Part shown: positions 17,874 through 28,088 of the stretch, piece after piece | How positions within the stretch are numbered: position 1 is the first letter of the stretch | How the letters are laid out: every line of letters starts with the position of its first letter | Source of the DNA: Paenibacillus sp. FSL H8-0048 | GTDB taxonomy: Bacteria > Bacillota > Bacilli > Paenibacillales > Paenibacillaceae | DNA: 64,000 bases | Reading direction: 5' to 3' | Assembly: GCF_038002825.1 (NCBI RefSeq) | Contig: NZ_JBBODF010000001.1 | Location: 1,674,001 to 1,738,000, forward strand | The notes under the pieces: generated by a model | The model's database searches: none | Told to the model about the DNA's origin: nothing | Seen by the model: the letters and a program-made list of their open reading frames with translations, nothing else | Made by a program: the position numbers and the translations under genes

Positions 17874-19670
17874 TCACTTCATATAGCCAAAATCAGGGAT
17901 CTCCGTCCATCTCCGGCGCAGCTCGTGGGCTGCCGCCTTGGGCTTGCGGTCACGGGTGAAGATGCCCTTCTTGTTCCCCTGCACCCGGATGATGCCCTGG
18001 CTGGTGGCAAAGTCGGCGAAATTCCATACCTGCTCACCCACAAACTCCCGGAACTCATCGAAGACTTCATGATTCGCCCGGTAGAACGCCACCTGATATT
18101 CTTCCGTGAACATGATTGGCTCCACATCATGCAGTCCAGCCACGGTATCGGTTCCGTATTCAGTCATCATCATCGGCTTGCCGGGGCAGCGCCGGGTCCA
18201 CGCTTCCAGCTCCTGCCGCAGATTGACCTTCGCCGACTCCAGGTCCCCTCCGTCCACATACCAGCCGTAATACCGGTTGAAGGCAAGCACATCGATCAGC
18301 TCAGAGATTCTGTCGTTAGCCGGTGAGGCTTCGATATGCGTTACCAGGGTCACCGGACGGTGCTGCGGATCATCCTCCCGCAGCTGCTCGATCAGCGGCT
18401 TGAAATATTCGTACGCCCCATCCTCATAGGAGGCCGGTTCATTCGCTACATTCCACATCACCACGCAGGCATGGTTCTTATCGCGGTTGATCAGCTCACG
18501 GATCACCTGCTGGTGATGTCCGAAGGTCTGGACCTCTGCCCAGGTATCCTTCTTCGAACCCCCTGAGAACATCACGAGGAAATTAAGGTCCAGGCCTACT
18601 GCCGGAGTCTCATTGATCACGACGAAGCCTTCACGGTCGGCCAGCCGCATCACTTCCTCGGCATACGGATAATGCGCCGTGCGGAAGGAGTTGGCCCCGG
18701 ACCATTTCATCAGATTGAAATCCATAATATTCGCGGCTTCATCCAGGCCCCGTCCATGGAACGGAGTATCCTCATGTCTGCCGTAGCCCTTGAAGTAGAA
18801 GGGCTCGCCATTAATCAGGAACTGCCCGTCCTTCACTTCTACCGTCCGCACGCCGAACGGCAGCTCATAGACATCAATCAATTGCCCGGATTGCACAAGC
18901 TCAATTCTCAGAGTATACAAGTAGGCATTCAGCGGCTGCCATAGTCTGACAGAGGGAATATCCAGTACACCGGACGGCTCTCTTCCTGAACAGACCGTAT
19001 TCCCCTCTTCATCCTGTACCGTAACCCGGATATCCGCTTCGCCGTTAATGTCCACGCTGTACTTGACGATTCCGTTCTCACCAGAATAATCCGTGACCAC
19101 CGTAACATCCTCTACGAAGGTTTGCGGTGTAGAGTAGATTCTCACCGGCCGCTGGAGTCCGGCAAAGTTGAAGAAATCGAAGTTCGGCTGGTTCTTCACC
19201 TTAATCTTCCCGTCCGGCCCTTCGGTCTCCGTATACAGGCCAACAGGCAATGTGGTGTAATCCACCACATTATGCACGGCCACGGTCAACCGGTTGGCTC
19301 CCGGCCGAATGAAGTCATTGATCACGCCCTCGAAGGGCAGGAATCCGCCGGCATGCTCCATCACCAGGCTTCCATTGATAAATACCTTCGCCTTGTGGGT
19401 GGCCGAGCCGAAGCGCAGCACCAGCCGCTCATTCAGGATGCCCGAAGGGAGCGTCAGCTCCCGCTCGTACCACACCCAGCCGACATGATTACGAATCTCC
19501 GGGCTTACGCCCAGATCATTGTAAGCCGAAGGCACCGCCATAGGGATTGTATCTGTCAGCTTGGAGGCCTGCCAATTCTCCTCCCAGCCGGAGCCATCGT
19601 CCAGCTTGAAATTCCATACCCCGCCCAGATCGAACAGACTGCGGGTTTCCGTCATTATTGGATACAGCAC
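17874..19670 (-). CDS. uidA: Beta-glucuronidase, GH2
   Basis: 598 residues from the GTG at 19670, chosen because AGGAG lies 8 nt upstream; a GTG 9 bp earlier overlaps that site. Jelly-roll, immunoglobulin-like and TIM-barrel domains are in the usual GH2 order. Acid/base Glu411 lies in [13 protein letters not shown] and nucleophile Glu504 in [10 protein letters not shown]. The Asn-x-Lys pair specific for glucuronic acid is at Asn566/Lys568 (VQGNKKGIF). Nucleophile and Asn-Lys positions equal those of E. coli UidA. No signal peptide, so it acts in the cytoplasm, releasing glucuronic acid from imported glucuronides. It is last in an operon with an ABC importer, 36 bp after the binding-protein gene. 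Confidence 0.95.
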   Translation of the reverse strand: MLYPIMTETRSLFDLGGVWNFKLDDGSGWEENWQASKLTDTIPMAVPSAYNDLGVSPEIRNHVGWVWYERELTLPSGILNERLVLRFGSATHKAKVFINGSLVMEHAGGFLPFEGVINDFIRPGANRLTVAVHNVVDYTTLPVGLYTETEGPDGKIKVKNQPNFDFFNFAGLQRPVRIYSTPQTFVEDVTVVTDYSGENGIVKYSVDINGEADIRVTVQDEEGNTVCSGREPSGVLDIPSVRLWQPLNAYLYTLRIELVQSGQLIDVYELPFGVRTVEVKDGQFLINGEPFYFKGYGRHEDTPFHGRGLDEAANIMDFNLMKWSGANSFRTAHYPYAEEVMRLADREGFVVINETPAVGLDLNFLVMFSGGSKKDTWAEVQTFGHHQQVIRELINRDKNHACVVMWNVANEPASYEDGAYEYFKPLIEQLREDDPQHRPVTLVTHIEASPANDRISELIDVLAFNRYYGWYVDGGDLESAKVNLRQELEAWTRRCPGKPMMMTEYGTDTVAGLHDVEPIMFTEEYQVAFYRANHEVFDEFREFVGEQVWNFADFATSQGIIRVQGNKKGIFTRDRKPKAAAHELRRRWTEIPDFGYMK

Positions 19671-19706
19671 GGTCAGCACTCCTATCTAATCTGTATTATC
19701 TGCTGC

Positions 19707-21056
19707 TTAGGATTTGGAATCGATAATCTTCTGTATTTTGGTCTGTGCGTGCTCGATCGTATCATCGATGCTTTGACCGGACAGCAGCATTTTGTCGAAT
19801 TCCTCCAGCAGCACCTTCTCCAGCTCAGCGTGATAAGGCACCGCTGTAGCTGCCGTAGTCGGTATAGTATTCTCCAGAACATAGAGCAGCGAAGCCTTGT
19901 CGATCATTTCCGGGGTCTTGCTGCCTGCGATAATCCGGTCCACCACATCTTTCAAGTCAGCTTTTTTCCAGGACGGAATATTCTTCCCTTGCAGCACAAT
20001 CCCCTCGGTGGAGAACCAGCGGATGAAGGTGTAGGCTTCGTCTTTATGCTTGGACTTGCTGTAGATGCTCAGGACATCCCCGCTGACGTTCGAGGACATC
20101 GGATCTTCGATCTTCATCTTCGGCAGCGGAGCGAACACGGTCTTGAAGCTGGCCGGAATGGTATCGGTTCCGCCAGTCTCCGGGATCAGGAAGGAGCCGG
20201 TGACAAGCATACTGGTATCCTGGTTGAAATATTGCGGTCTGTAGTTCAGCTTCTGGCTGACCACCTCGGAATACGGGGTTGCGGAGCCTTCCGTTTCTCC
20301 CCGAAGCCGCAGCTCAAGCGACTTGCGCATGAATGGATTGTCAATATTGGCGGTCTTGCCGTCATCGGTAGTCAGATTCGCATTCACCGCCTGGCCGAAG
20401 GTCTGAGCCACATAGCCATATTGAATCCAGCTGTGGAAGTAGGTTCCATAACGGGTCTTATCGCCCGTTTTCTTCGTCATCGCCTTGGCGTAATCCATGT
20501 ACTGATCCCAGGTCCAATCCTTTGGCAGCTCAAGTCCCGCTTCCTTTAGGTGATCCTCGTTGATAATGACCAGACCTTGCGAGGACTTGCCGGGCAATCC
20601 ATAGATCTTACCGTCAATGCTGGTATCCGCTGTATATTCATCCTTGAAATTAATGCCGTCCTTGGCCAGATAATCATCCAGCGGCTGGATCATGCCGAGC
20701 CCTGCCCGCTGGGACAGGAAGGTCATGTTACTGAACATGAGGATATCCAGATCGTCCCCCCCGGCCACCGCCAGGTCGAGCTTCTTATAATACTCGTTGG
20801 AGTTGTTATCCTCCGCAGAGGCGAATTCCACCTTAATGTTCGGATGCTGCTTCTCAAACTCGGCAATCACGATATCCCAATTGTCCATTTTTTTGGCATA
20901 CCAGTTGCTCAGCTTAATGGTTACCGCTTGTTCTGCACCTGCTCCTGCACCCGTTGCCGCCGGCTCCTTCTCTGCATTGCCCGCGCCTCCACATCCGGAT
21001 ACCAGCAGGGATAACAGCGGTACAGCAATGAATAGATTGCGTTTTACTTTTGACAT
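19707..21056 (-). CDS. ABC importer sugar-binding lipoprotein (SBP_bac_1)
   Basis: 449 residues; lipobox LLVSGC with Cys22, then a short Ala/Gly-rich linker and a family-1 solute-binding fold (IKLSNWYAKKMDNWDIVIAE, FEKQHPNIKVEFASAEDN, DGKIYGLPGKSSQGLVIINE). It follows two permease genes (27-bp gap) and precedes uidA, so the ligand is probably a glucuronic-acid-bearing oligosaccharide. That substrate is inferred from context only. Confidence 0.9.
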   Translation of the reverse strand: MSKVKRNLFIAVPLLSLLVSGCGGAGNAEKEPAATGAGAGAEQAVTIKLSNWYAKKMDNWDIVIAEFEKQHPNIKVEFASAEDNNSNEYYKKLDLAVAGGDDLDILMFSNMTFLSQRAGLGMIQPLDDYLAKDGINFKDEYTADTSIDGKIYGLPGKSSQGLVIINEDHLKEAGLELPKDWTWDQYMDYAKAMTKKTGDKTRYGTYFHSWIQYGYVAQTFGQAVNANLTTDDGKTANIDNPFMRKSLELRLRGETEGSATPYSEVVSQKLNYRPQYFNQDTSMLVTGSFLIPETGGTDTIPASFKTVFAPLPKMKIEDPMSSNVSGDVLSIYSKSKHKDEAYTFIRWFSTEGIVLQGKNIPSWKKADLKDVVDRIIAGSKTPEMIDKASLLYVLENTIPTTAATAVPYHAELEKVLLEEFDKMLLSGQSIDDTIEHAQTKIQKIIDSKS

Positions 21057-21083
21057 GATTTGGCCCCCTGTAATGTAATTAGT

Positions 21084-21914
21084 CTAGCCTTTGACACTGC
21101 CCATCGCAACTCCCTCAATCACCTGCTTCTGGCCGATCATGAAAATAATTAACAACGGCAGAATGGCCGATACAGCGCCTGCCATCATCAAGGAGTAGAA
21201 CTCGCCGCTGAAATCAGCGAATTTCCGGATGCCCAGCTGCAGGGTAAACAATGAATCGGAACGAAGGAAGATCAGCGGATTCTGGTAATCATTCCAGGTC
21301 CAGATAAAGCGGAGAATCATATAGGTAGCAAGGGCTGGCTGCACCAGAGGCATGGCAATCCGCATGAAGATCGTCCAGTGGCCCGCTGCATCAATCCGCG
21401 CCGATTCAATAATTTCATCATGGATTCCAAGGAAGAACTGTCTCAGCAGGAAGGTTCCAAGCACCCCGGAGGCGGCAAGCAGCACCAGCCCGAAATGGCT
21501 GTCGAACAGTCCAAGCCAGCGGTACATAATGAACTGCGGAACCAGAATGGCCTGCGTTGGAATCATGAAGGTGGCCAGGACCACCAGAAAGAGCATATCC
21601 CGCCCTTTGAAAATGATTTTGGAGAAACCGTAAGCCGCCATAGCGGAGATAATCAGTGACAGCGCTGTAGACATCAGAGTAACCTTTGTCGTATTCCAGT
21701 AGTAGAGTGTGAACGGCACGGCACCCGCCCATACCTGCTTGTAGTTCTCCGCCGCATTCCATTTCGATGGAATCCATTCTATCGGATATTTCATGACATC
21801 CAGCTCGGGCTTGAAGGAGGCGGAGAGCATCCATAAGAACGGCATGATGAACAGAATGCCCGCAACCCCCATGACAACGGTAACAATAACACGGTTAAGC
21901 TTGATCGATCGCAT
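21084..21914 (-). CDS. ABC sugar permease, MalG-type
   Basis: 276 residues from the ATG at 21914, right after TAGGAGGTTTATAC; that ribosome site begins at the previous gene's stop. Six membrane segments are expected. The EAA loop that contacts the ATPase is ESARIDAAGHWTIFMRIAMP. It pairs with the permease gene 11 bp upstream. Part of the uidA import operon. Confidence 0.92.
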   Translation of the reverse strand: MRSIKLNRVIVTVVMGVAGILFIMPFLWMLSASFKPELDVMKYPIEWIPSKWNAAENYKQVWAGAVPFTLYYWNTTKVTLMSTALSLIISAMAAYGFSKIIFKGRDMLFLVVLATFMIPTQAILVPQFIMYRWLGLFDSHFGLVLLAASGVLGTFLLRQFFLGIHDEIIESARIDAAGHWTIFMRIAMPLVQPALATYMILRFIWTWNDYQNPLIFLRSDSLFTLQLGIRKFADFSGEFYSLMMAGAVSAILPLLIIFMIGQKQVIEGVAMGSVKG

Positions 21915-21925
21915 GTATAAACCTC

Positions 21926-22870
21926 CTAGTAGTTGACCCATTTCTTTTGTCCGACCCATTGAAACAAGGTCACCAGCAGGATGAGGATCAGCAGAATAAT
22001 GCCCATCGCCGAAGCATAGCCCGACTCCAGATTCACAAATGCCACCTCGTACAGATAGTAGACAATGACGGAGGTTGAGCCTGCCGGGCCGCCGCCGGTT
22101 AACACCATAATCAGATCGAAGACCTTGAAGGACCCGACAACCCCTGTGATCAACAGGAAGAAGGACGTAGGCGACAGCATCGGCAGTGTAATTCTGAAGA
22201 ATTGTCTGAGCGGTGAGGCCCCGTCCACATCGGCGGCTTCATACAGATCCCGTGAGATATTCTGCAGGCCGGCCAGATAGATGACCATATTGAAGCCGAG
22301 TGAGGTCCACACCATAATAATCATGACCGAGATCAGGGCGAACTTGGGATCAGCCAGCCACATGGGCGGATGCTCCACCCCGATGGATCTCAGGAAGCCG
22401 TTGATCGGACCGTTGTTCGGGTGATAGAGCACTCTCCAGAGCAGGGCAATCGCCACGAAGCTTGAGATGAAGGGCATGAAGTAGATCACTTTGAAAAAGG
22501 TTTTGAAATACGTTGCCTTGTTGATCAGCACCGCCAGCACCAGCGCCAGGAACATCGCCACCGGAACGACGCCGATCATGATCAGGTTGTTGTAGAGCGA
22601 ACGGTGAAAGGACTCGTCCTGCACCAGCCGGGTGTAGTTATCCAGACCGACAAACCCGAACCCGTCCAGACCGGATACAAAGTTCCAGTTCGAGAAGCTG
22701 ATCACACCGGATAGGAGAATCGGAATAATTACCAGCGTTACGGTCAGAATGAGCATGGGGGCAATGAATAAATACCCTGCAATATTGTCGTAAAAGGATT
22801 GCTTGCGCATCTTGCTTATCCCGGGGCTGCCGGACCGTTTTGCCGTCCCCTCTTCAGTAATAACCTCCAC
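21926..22870 (-). CDS. ABC sugar permease, MalF/LplB-type
   Basis: 314 residues from the GTG at 22870 (AGAGG 8 nt upstream); a GTG at 22879 abuts that site. Hydrophobic with six predicted membrane segments and the EAA loop YEAADVDGASPLRQFFRITLP. First gene of the minus-strand operon permease-permease-binding protein-uidA. A TATAAT (minus strand, about 22906-22901) precedes it. It is divergent from a YesM/YesN pair, the likely regulator. Confidence 0.9.
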   Translation of the reverse strand: MEVITEEGTAKRSGSPGISKMRKQSFYDNIAGYLFIAPMLILTVTLVIIPILLSGVISFSNWNFVSGLDGFGFVGLDNYTRLVQDESFHRSLYNNLIMIGVVPVAMFLALVLAVLINKATYFKTFFKVIYFMPFISSFVAIALLWRVLYHPNNGPINGFLRSIGVEHPPMWLADPKFALISVMIIMVWTSLGFNMVIYLAGLQNISRDLYEAADVDGASPLRQFFRITLPMLSPTSFFLLITGVVGSFKVFDLIMVLTGGGPAGSTSVIVYYLYEVAFVNLESGYASAMGIILLILILLVTLFQWVGQKKWVNY

Positions 22871-23060
22871 TTTATCCACCTCTTTTTATGTTTGTAGCTT
22901 TATTATAGAAGGGCAAATTTCATAGCACATGCAACGAATTTATCTGTGGCGAAAACTTTGTATAGCATTATTTTTTCTAAATTGAAAAAATTATTGGATG
23001 AGCCGAACCGCAGAATCAAGTACCATAAGTCTGTGAAGGTCTACTACGGGAGGGATATTA

Positions 23061-24860
23061 ATGAAAGAAAAGCACAGGCTCAGTCAGCTCTCCTTCCGGC
23101 AAAAGCTAATCCTTACCTCCATCGCCTGCCTGGTCATTCCGGCACTGGGGATGCTATATATTACCAATGTCTATTCCAAGCTGATTATCCGGGAGCATTC
23201 CTTGGAGAAGTCCACGCAGTCCCTGAGAATTGTCCAGTCGCAGATTGATGTGATCTTCGAAGAGATGGTATCGGTGTCGAATTTCGTCCATTTCGATCCG
23301 GAGATCAAGACCCTGCTGGAGGATGCCAAGACCAATCCCGTAGCAGCGCGGACCCTGACCAGCCGCCTGGAGCAGGTGGCCGGAGACACCATTGATCTGC
23401 GGATCACCCTGCTGGACAAGGAAGGACATGCCTATTCCGATTATTCCTTCTATGATTATGATCCCCGGCAATTTCTGAAGCGGCGCTGGTTCGCTACGCT
23501 GGAGCAGCTCCCGCCGTATGACACCTTATTTATGGGAGCAGAGGACAACTATCTGACCTCCCTGAAGGCTGAGCAGCCGTATATCTTCATGACAGCGCGT
23601 GCCTTAAGAGAAGAAACGACTTCCGCCCCCTACGCTTACCTGATTGTCAGCCGCAGTGAGGCTTCGATCCGTGAGCGGTTTGCTTCACTGGAAGAGGATG
23701 TGTATCTGCTGGATGAAGAGGATAACATTCTGTCGAACCGCAGCCATGAGCTGATAGGCACAAGCTTTGACAAGCTGCTGCCTGTAGATGAGCTGGCCTT
23801 CCCTGATATCGTCAAGTTCAAGGGGGAGAACCAGCTCCTCCTCTCGCTGCCGCTGAAATATGCCAAATGGAAGTTGATCAGTGTCGCTCCCTATGAGCAG
23901 CTGACGGAACGGTTGAACGGGATGAACCGGACCGGCCTGATTATTCAGACAGTGTTTGCGCTCAGCTTCTTGTTCGCGCTTACTGTTCTGCTGCGGAGAT
24001 TCACCAAGCCCGTGCTTGTCCTGGGCAAGGCGGCGCGCCGGGTCGAGGACGGAGATCTCATGGTCCGCTCGGGCATCCGGGGAACCGATGAGATCGGCAG
24101 CCTCGGGCACTCCTTCGATAACATGCTGGACCGGGTGCAGCTGATGCTCAGACAGGTGGAGACGGAGCAGGAATTGAAGCGCCAGGCGGAAATTGCGATG
24201 CTGCAGGCCCAGATCAACCCGCATTTTCTGTTCAATGTGCTTAGCTCGATCCGGCTCAAGCTGCTCATGAAGCAGGATGAGGAGAATGCTGCTATAGTCG
24301 GCTCCCTATCTGCTATGCTGCGGGCCAGCTTTTCCAGCCGGGAGGAATTCGTCTCGATTGCCAGTGAGCTTGATTTCACCAAACAGTATATGGAATTAAT
24401 GCGGTTCACGATGAGATATCCTACGGATTATGCAGTGCATGTGGACAAAGAGCTGCTGCTGGAGACAGTGCCAAGGTTCATCCTGCAGCCTATTATTGAG
24501 AATGCTTACAAGCACGGGTTCCTGCAGGGCGGAGGACGGGTGGTCATTACCATCGGACTCGTTCAGTCCAGGCTGACCATTCACATTGAGGACAACGGCA
24601 CGGGAATGGAGGAGCATACGCTCGCCGCCCTGCTTCAGCACATCAGGCAGAAGGATGCGGAGATAGGCGCCTTGAGTGCTGACGGGACGCCCGTGGCTGA
24701 GCCCGCTCACGGCATCGGATTAATCAACGTCTACCAGCGGCTCAAGCTAATCTACGGGGAGCGCTTCGAGATGAACATTGAGAGCATTCACGGGGAGCGA
24801 ACCACCGTACAGTTAATCATGCCCGTGAAGCGGATAGGAGCAGATATTCATGACCTATAA
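23061..24860 (+). CDS. YesM-like sensor histidine kinase
   Basis: 599 residues; GGGAGGGATATTA-ATG start. One membrane segment near residues 15-35, an extracellular sensor region of about 250 residues, a second membrane segment near 290-310, a HAMP linker, then a His_kinase domain with the phospho-acceptor motif INPHFLFN (His388) and an HATPase_c domain (PIIENAYKHG, EDNGTGM, HGIGLINVYQRL). It overlaps the regulator gene by 11 bp. Divergent from the uidA import operon, so it probably senses an extracellular xylan-derived ligand for that operon. Confidence 0.93.
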   Translation: MKEKHRLSQLSFRQKLILTSIACLVIPALGMLYITNVYSKLIIREHSLEKSTQSLRIVQSQIDVIFEEMVSVSNFVHFDPEIKTLLEDAKTNPVAARTLTSRLEQVAGDTIDLRITLLDKEGHAYSDYSFYDYDPRQFLKRRWFATLEQLPPYDTLFMGAEDNYLTSLKAEQPYIFMTARALREETTSAPYAYLIVSRSEASIRERFASLEEDVYLLDEEDNILSNRSHELIGTSFDKLLPVDELAFPDIVKFKGENQLLLSLPLKYAKWKLISVAPYEQLTERLNGMNRTGLIIQTVFALSFLFALTVLLRRFTKPVLVLGKAARRVEDGDLMVRSGIRGTDEIGSLGHSFDNMLDRVQLMLRQVETEQELKRQAEIAMLQAQINPHFLFNVLSSIRLKLLMKQDEENAAIVGSLSAMLRASFSSREEFVSIASELDFTKQYMELMRFTMRYPTDYAVHVDKELLLETVPRFILQPIIENAYKHGFLQGGGRVVITIGLVQSRLTIHIEDNGTGMEEHTLAALLQHIRQKDAEIGALSADGTPVAEPAHGIGLINVYQRLKLIYGERFEMNIESIHGERTTVQLIMPVKRIGADIHDL

Positions 24861-26457
24861 AGTAGTACTAGCAGATGATCATTATCCTGTCCTGGAGTAT
24901 TTAAGTGCTGCGATCCCTTGGGACACCCTCGGCCTTGAATTGTCGGCTTGCTGCTCGGACGGCAGACAGGCCTGGGAAGCCTGCCAGCTGCATCAGCCGG
25001 ATATTCTGCTTACGGATATCGGCATGCCGGCGATGAATGGACTGGAATTAATCCGGAAGGCGCGGGAGATGAACCCTCAGCTGCAGACGATTATCCTGTC
25101 CTGCCACGGGGAATTCGAATATGCCCAGCAGGCTGTGAAGCTGAATGTGGCCGAATATATATTGAAGGAGAGCCTGCAGATCGATCAAGTGATTGCTGTA
25201 TTAACGGAGGCGGTAGCCCGGCTGGAGGTGAAGCTGAAATCCCGTAACCACTACCTCCAGATGGAGAAGCTGGTCAGCCAGAACCACGCCGCCATCCGGA
25301 CCAGGTTCATCCGCATGTTCGTGGAGCAGCCGGTCTGGGATGAAGCCGAGTGGTTCGGACAAGCCGAAGCGATGGGCATCAGCCTGCACCAAGGCACCCC
25401 GTATCTGCCCGTACTGGCGGTCCCGGAGCGCTCCTATGAGCTGGAACGGCGGTTCAGCGGAGTGGTGAACCTGCAGTTCGTGATGGATAATGTGCTGCAG
25501 GAATTCCTGGAGATCGATGGCATTATCCAGTTCGCGCTGACGGAACGGCAGTTCATCCTGTTCATTCCTTTGCCGCATATCCTCGTCCGCAATCTGTATG
25601 AGGAGTTCCGTGATCATTTCCGGCATGTTCAGAGAATGGCGAAGCTGCATTTGCGGATGGGGATTTCCTTCTTTTACGGGGAGGCTACTCCAAGTCTGAT
25701 TGACATCAAGAAGCAGATTCAGGCGCTGCTGGATTCCCATGCCCTGCGATTCTATACCGCCGAGGGGGCGATTATGAAGTATGCGCCTGTCCAGACCAGC
25801 GGCGAGGACCTGTTCGTGCATTATTCGGAGATTCTACAGCAGCTAAGGGACTGCATTCAGCAGGAGGACAGCTCGCAGATTGCGGCCAAGGTCAGGGAGA
25901 TTAAGCAGTATATCGGGGACCAGAAATATCCGGTAGAGAGTGTGAAGAGCTGGCTGCTCAAGATGGTGATGGAGCTGGAATTGAAATATGTAGTCATGCA
26001 GAACTTCGTCAACAACTTCAACAGTGAGCGGCTTCAGCGCTCGATCCAGGAATTCGAAACGCTGGAGCAGCTCATGGAATGGCTGGAGGAATTCCTGAAG
26101 GATAAAATACTCATGCTGAGCTCCATGTGGAAGCAGAATGTCCGCAAAGAGGTCGCTGAAGCCAAACGTTATGTCATGAATCATATCAGCGAGAAGGTTG
26201 GAATGGAGGAGATGGCGAAGCGCCTGGGCCTGAACCCCACCCATTTCAGCCGGTTATTCCGTCTGGAGACCGGACTGACCTTCATTGAGTACGTAACGAG
26301 GGTGAAAATGGAGCAGGCCCGCGATCTCCTGAATCAGACGAACCTGACCATCGTGGAGATCGCGGAGCAGCTTGGCTATGACAACGTCAGCTACTTCATC
26401 AAGCTGTTCCGTAACTTCTCCGGCATGACTCCGGCGGAATTCCGCAAGTCGCTGTAG
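24850..26457 (+). CDS. YesN-like AraC-type response regulator
   Basis: 535 residues. Receiver domain with acidic pair Asp9-Asp10 and phospho-acceptor Asp56 in ILLTDIGMP; the usual Lys is in VAEYILKESLQ. A long central linker follows. The C-terminal double helix-turn-helix (MAKRLGLNPTHFSRLFRLET; IAEQLGYDNVSYFIKLFRNF) binds DNA. The start overlaps the kinase gene and has TAGGAG upstream. In the divergent promoter region AATTT recurs 21 bp apart (near 22915 and 22936), a weak operator candidate. Confidence 0.93.
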   Translation: MTYKVVLADDHYPVLEYLSAAIPWDTLGLELSACCSDGRQAWEACQLHQPDILLTDIGMPAMNGLELIRKAREMNPQLQTIILSCHGEFEYAQQAVKLNVAEYILKESLQIDQVIAVLTEAVARLEVKLKSRNHYLQMEKLVSQNHAAIRTRFIRMFVEQPVWDEAEWFGQAEAMGISLHQGTPYLPVLAVPERSYELERRFSGVVNLQFVMDNVLQEFLEIDGIIQFALTERQFILFIPLPHILVRNLYEEFRDHFRHVQRMAKLHLRMGISFFYGEATPSLIDIKKQIQALLDSHALRFYTAEGAIMKYAPVQTSGEDLFVHYSEILQQLRDCIQQEDSSQIAAKVREIKQYIGDQKYPVESVKSWLLKMVMELELKYVVMQNFVNNFNSERLQRSIQEFETLEQLMEWLEEFLKDKILMLSSMWKQNVRKEVAEAKRYVMNHISEKVGMEEMAKRLGLNPTHFSRLFRLETGLTFIEYVTRVKMEQARDLLNQTNLTIVEIAEQLGYDNVSYFIKLFRNFSGMTPAEFRKSL

Positions 26458-26604
26458 GCGGGAACGGGAGGAAGAATGGGGCATCGGGGTGATGCCGGGA
26501 GCACTGACTAGACTACAAGTGAAAGGGAACTCTGCGGGAATACCGGATGGGCAGCGAAGCAATTCCGAGGAACAGCGCCCGCAGCAACCATTAAGTTGAG
26601 ACCT

Positions 26605-26709
26605 TCAGAATTCGGCGTATGCGGGCCGATTGCCGGAATGAGAGGGATAAATCCCTCTGAATTCGGCGTATGCGGGCCGATTGCCGGAATGAGAGGGATA
26701 AATCCCTCC
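26605..26709. repeat. Hairpin repeat array B (two units plus a partial)
   Basis: AGAGGGATAAATCCCTCT, an 18-bp near-perfect palindrome, occurs at 26641 and, ending CCC at the edge, 26692, exactly 51 bp apart. The 33-bp spacer (GAATTCGGCGTATGCGGGCC type) is repeated identically, and a partial copy precedes the first palindrome. It fills the gap between two convergent operons. The unit is the reverse orientation of array C at 40974-41299. Confidence 0.8.
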
Positions 26710-26715
26710 CGTCAG

Positions 26716-28017
26716 CTATCGGGCTGCCCGCCGCTTAGCCGCAGCCTCATCAACCGCCCGCTGGATGCCGGCCAGGGCGGTCTCCAGCGGCTGTCCGGCC
26801 AGATATTGATTGACCCCCTCCAGAATCTTCACCTGGAGCGATTCCGTCGATACCGTATGCGGCCAGTATAGGGTCGCATCCTCGCGCGTCACTGCAGCGG
26901 CAATGGACGAGACCGAATCGCTGCGGTCCGTGGGCGCCGAGATGACGGATGGCACGGCGAGTGCGCCTGCGGCCAGCTTCTCCTGCGTGGCTCTGCCGTT
27001 CATGAACGCCACGAACTGCTTGGCCTCCTCCGGATGCTCCGTCCGGGAGCTGATGACACGGTACGTACCGACATTGATGTTCGGCACCGTCCGCACACTG
27101 CCCGGCACCATCATGAAGCGGATATCCTGCGCCGGATTCCGCTCCTTGATGCTGGGAATATCCCAGGTTCCGGTAATGATCATAGCTGCCCGGCCCGTGC
27201 CCACCAGGTCCTTCGCCTGCTCATGCTTCAGGCTCTTCCAGTTCGGCGGCACCAGCCCCCGGTCAATGATCTCCCGGTGCTTCTTGATTGCATCGGTGAA
27301 CACCGGATCATCAATAGTGATCTCCCCGCGCTCCAGCTTCTTCGTCCAGGCGGCATCCGCCCCGTTGTCCGACATGATTGAACCCCAAAAGAACTGGGCC
27401 GTAGACCATTCCGCATCCATCGCTACCGGAATCACCCCGGCCTCCTTCAGCTTCAGGCAGAGCGCCAGGAACTCATCCCAGGTGCGCGGGACTGCCAGTC
27501 CCAGCTCATCGAACAGGGTCTTGTTGTACAGCAGCCCGTCGCTGTGCATCACTTCAGGAGCGCCGTATACCCTGCCGTCAATAGTTACCGGCAGCAGTGA
27601 ATTGGGGTAGAACTCCTTAAGGAATTCAGCGCCCGTCAGGTCCAGATACATATCGCTGCGCAGAGCGCGGAATTCCTCGAACAGACTGGGCGACCATGTA
27701 TCGAATACATCCACCCTCTCGCCACCCAGCAGCCTGATCTTGATCCCTGCCGTGTAATTATTATTCTGAATAAAGTCGGCTTCAATCTTAATCCCGGGAT
27801 GCAGACGTTCAAATTCGGCAATCGCATCGAAATATACCTTGCCCGCCTGCGCCGTATCCAGCAGATAGCTGGAGTAGCGGAGGGTGACAGGTTCATCTTC
27901 ACCGGGCAGCTGGCTGGACAGAAGGGAGGCGTCCGTGCGCTCCTGTGCATCACAGCCAGCCAGCACGAAGAGCAGCAGTGCAGCGGCGCACAGTCTCCCG
28001 GTTCTTCTTGCCATCAT
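26716..28017 (-). CDS. ABC sugar-binding lipoprotein (second binding protein of its operon)
   Basis: 433 residues from the ATG at 28017, after AAGGAGGGAGAGAAGCCC; the longer open frame lacks a ribosome site. Lipobox VLAGC with Cys22. Family-1 solute-binding signatures are FERLHPGIKIEADF and DGRVYGAPEVMHSDGLLYNK. It is the last gene of the operon 31364-26716, after two permeases. The same operon begins with another binding-protein gene (30051-31364), which is unusual. The stop lies 6 bp from repeat array B, and no other terminator is seen. Confidence 0.88.
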   Translation of the reverse strand: MMARRTGRLCAAALLLFVLAGCDAQERTDASLLSSQLPGEDEPVTLRYSSYLLDTAQAGKVYFDAIAEFERLHPGIKIEADFIQNNNYTAGIKIRLLGGERVDVFDTWSPSLFEEFRALRSDMYLDLTGAEFLKEFYPNSLLPVTIDGRVYGAPEVMHSDGLLYNKTLFDELGLAVPRTWDEFLALCLKLKEAGVIPVAMDAEWSTAQFFWGSIMSDNGADAAWTKKLERGEITIDDPVFTDAIKKHREIIDRGLVPPNWKSLKHEQAKDLVGTGRAAMIITGTWDIPSIKERNPAQDIRFMMVPGSVRTVPNINVGTYRVISSRTEHPEEAKQFVAFMNGRATQEKLAAGALAVPSVISAPTDRSDSVSSIAAAVTREDATLYWPHTVSTESLQVKILEGVNQYLAGQPLETALAGIQRAVDEAAAKRRAAR

Positions 28018-28088
28018 GGGCTTCTCTCCCTCCTTCAGCCATTCTCCCTCTATTCTGACGGACATCTCCGTTTCCCGTCAACGGGTCA

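Noticed and set aside
19122..20549. 475-residue plus-strand frame opposite uidA and the binding-protein gene
   Set aside because: It spans the boundary of two well-supported minus-strand genes and has no recognisable domain.
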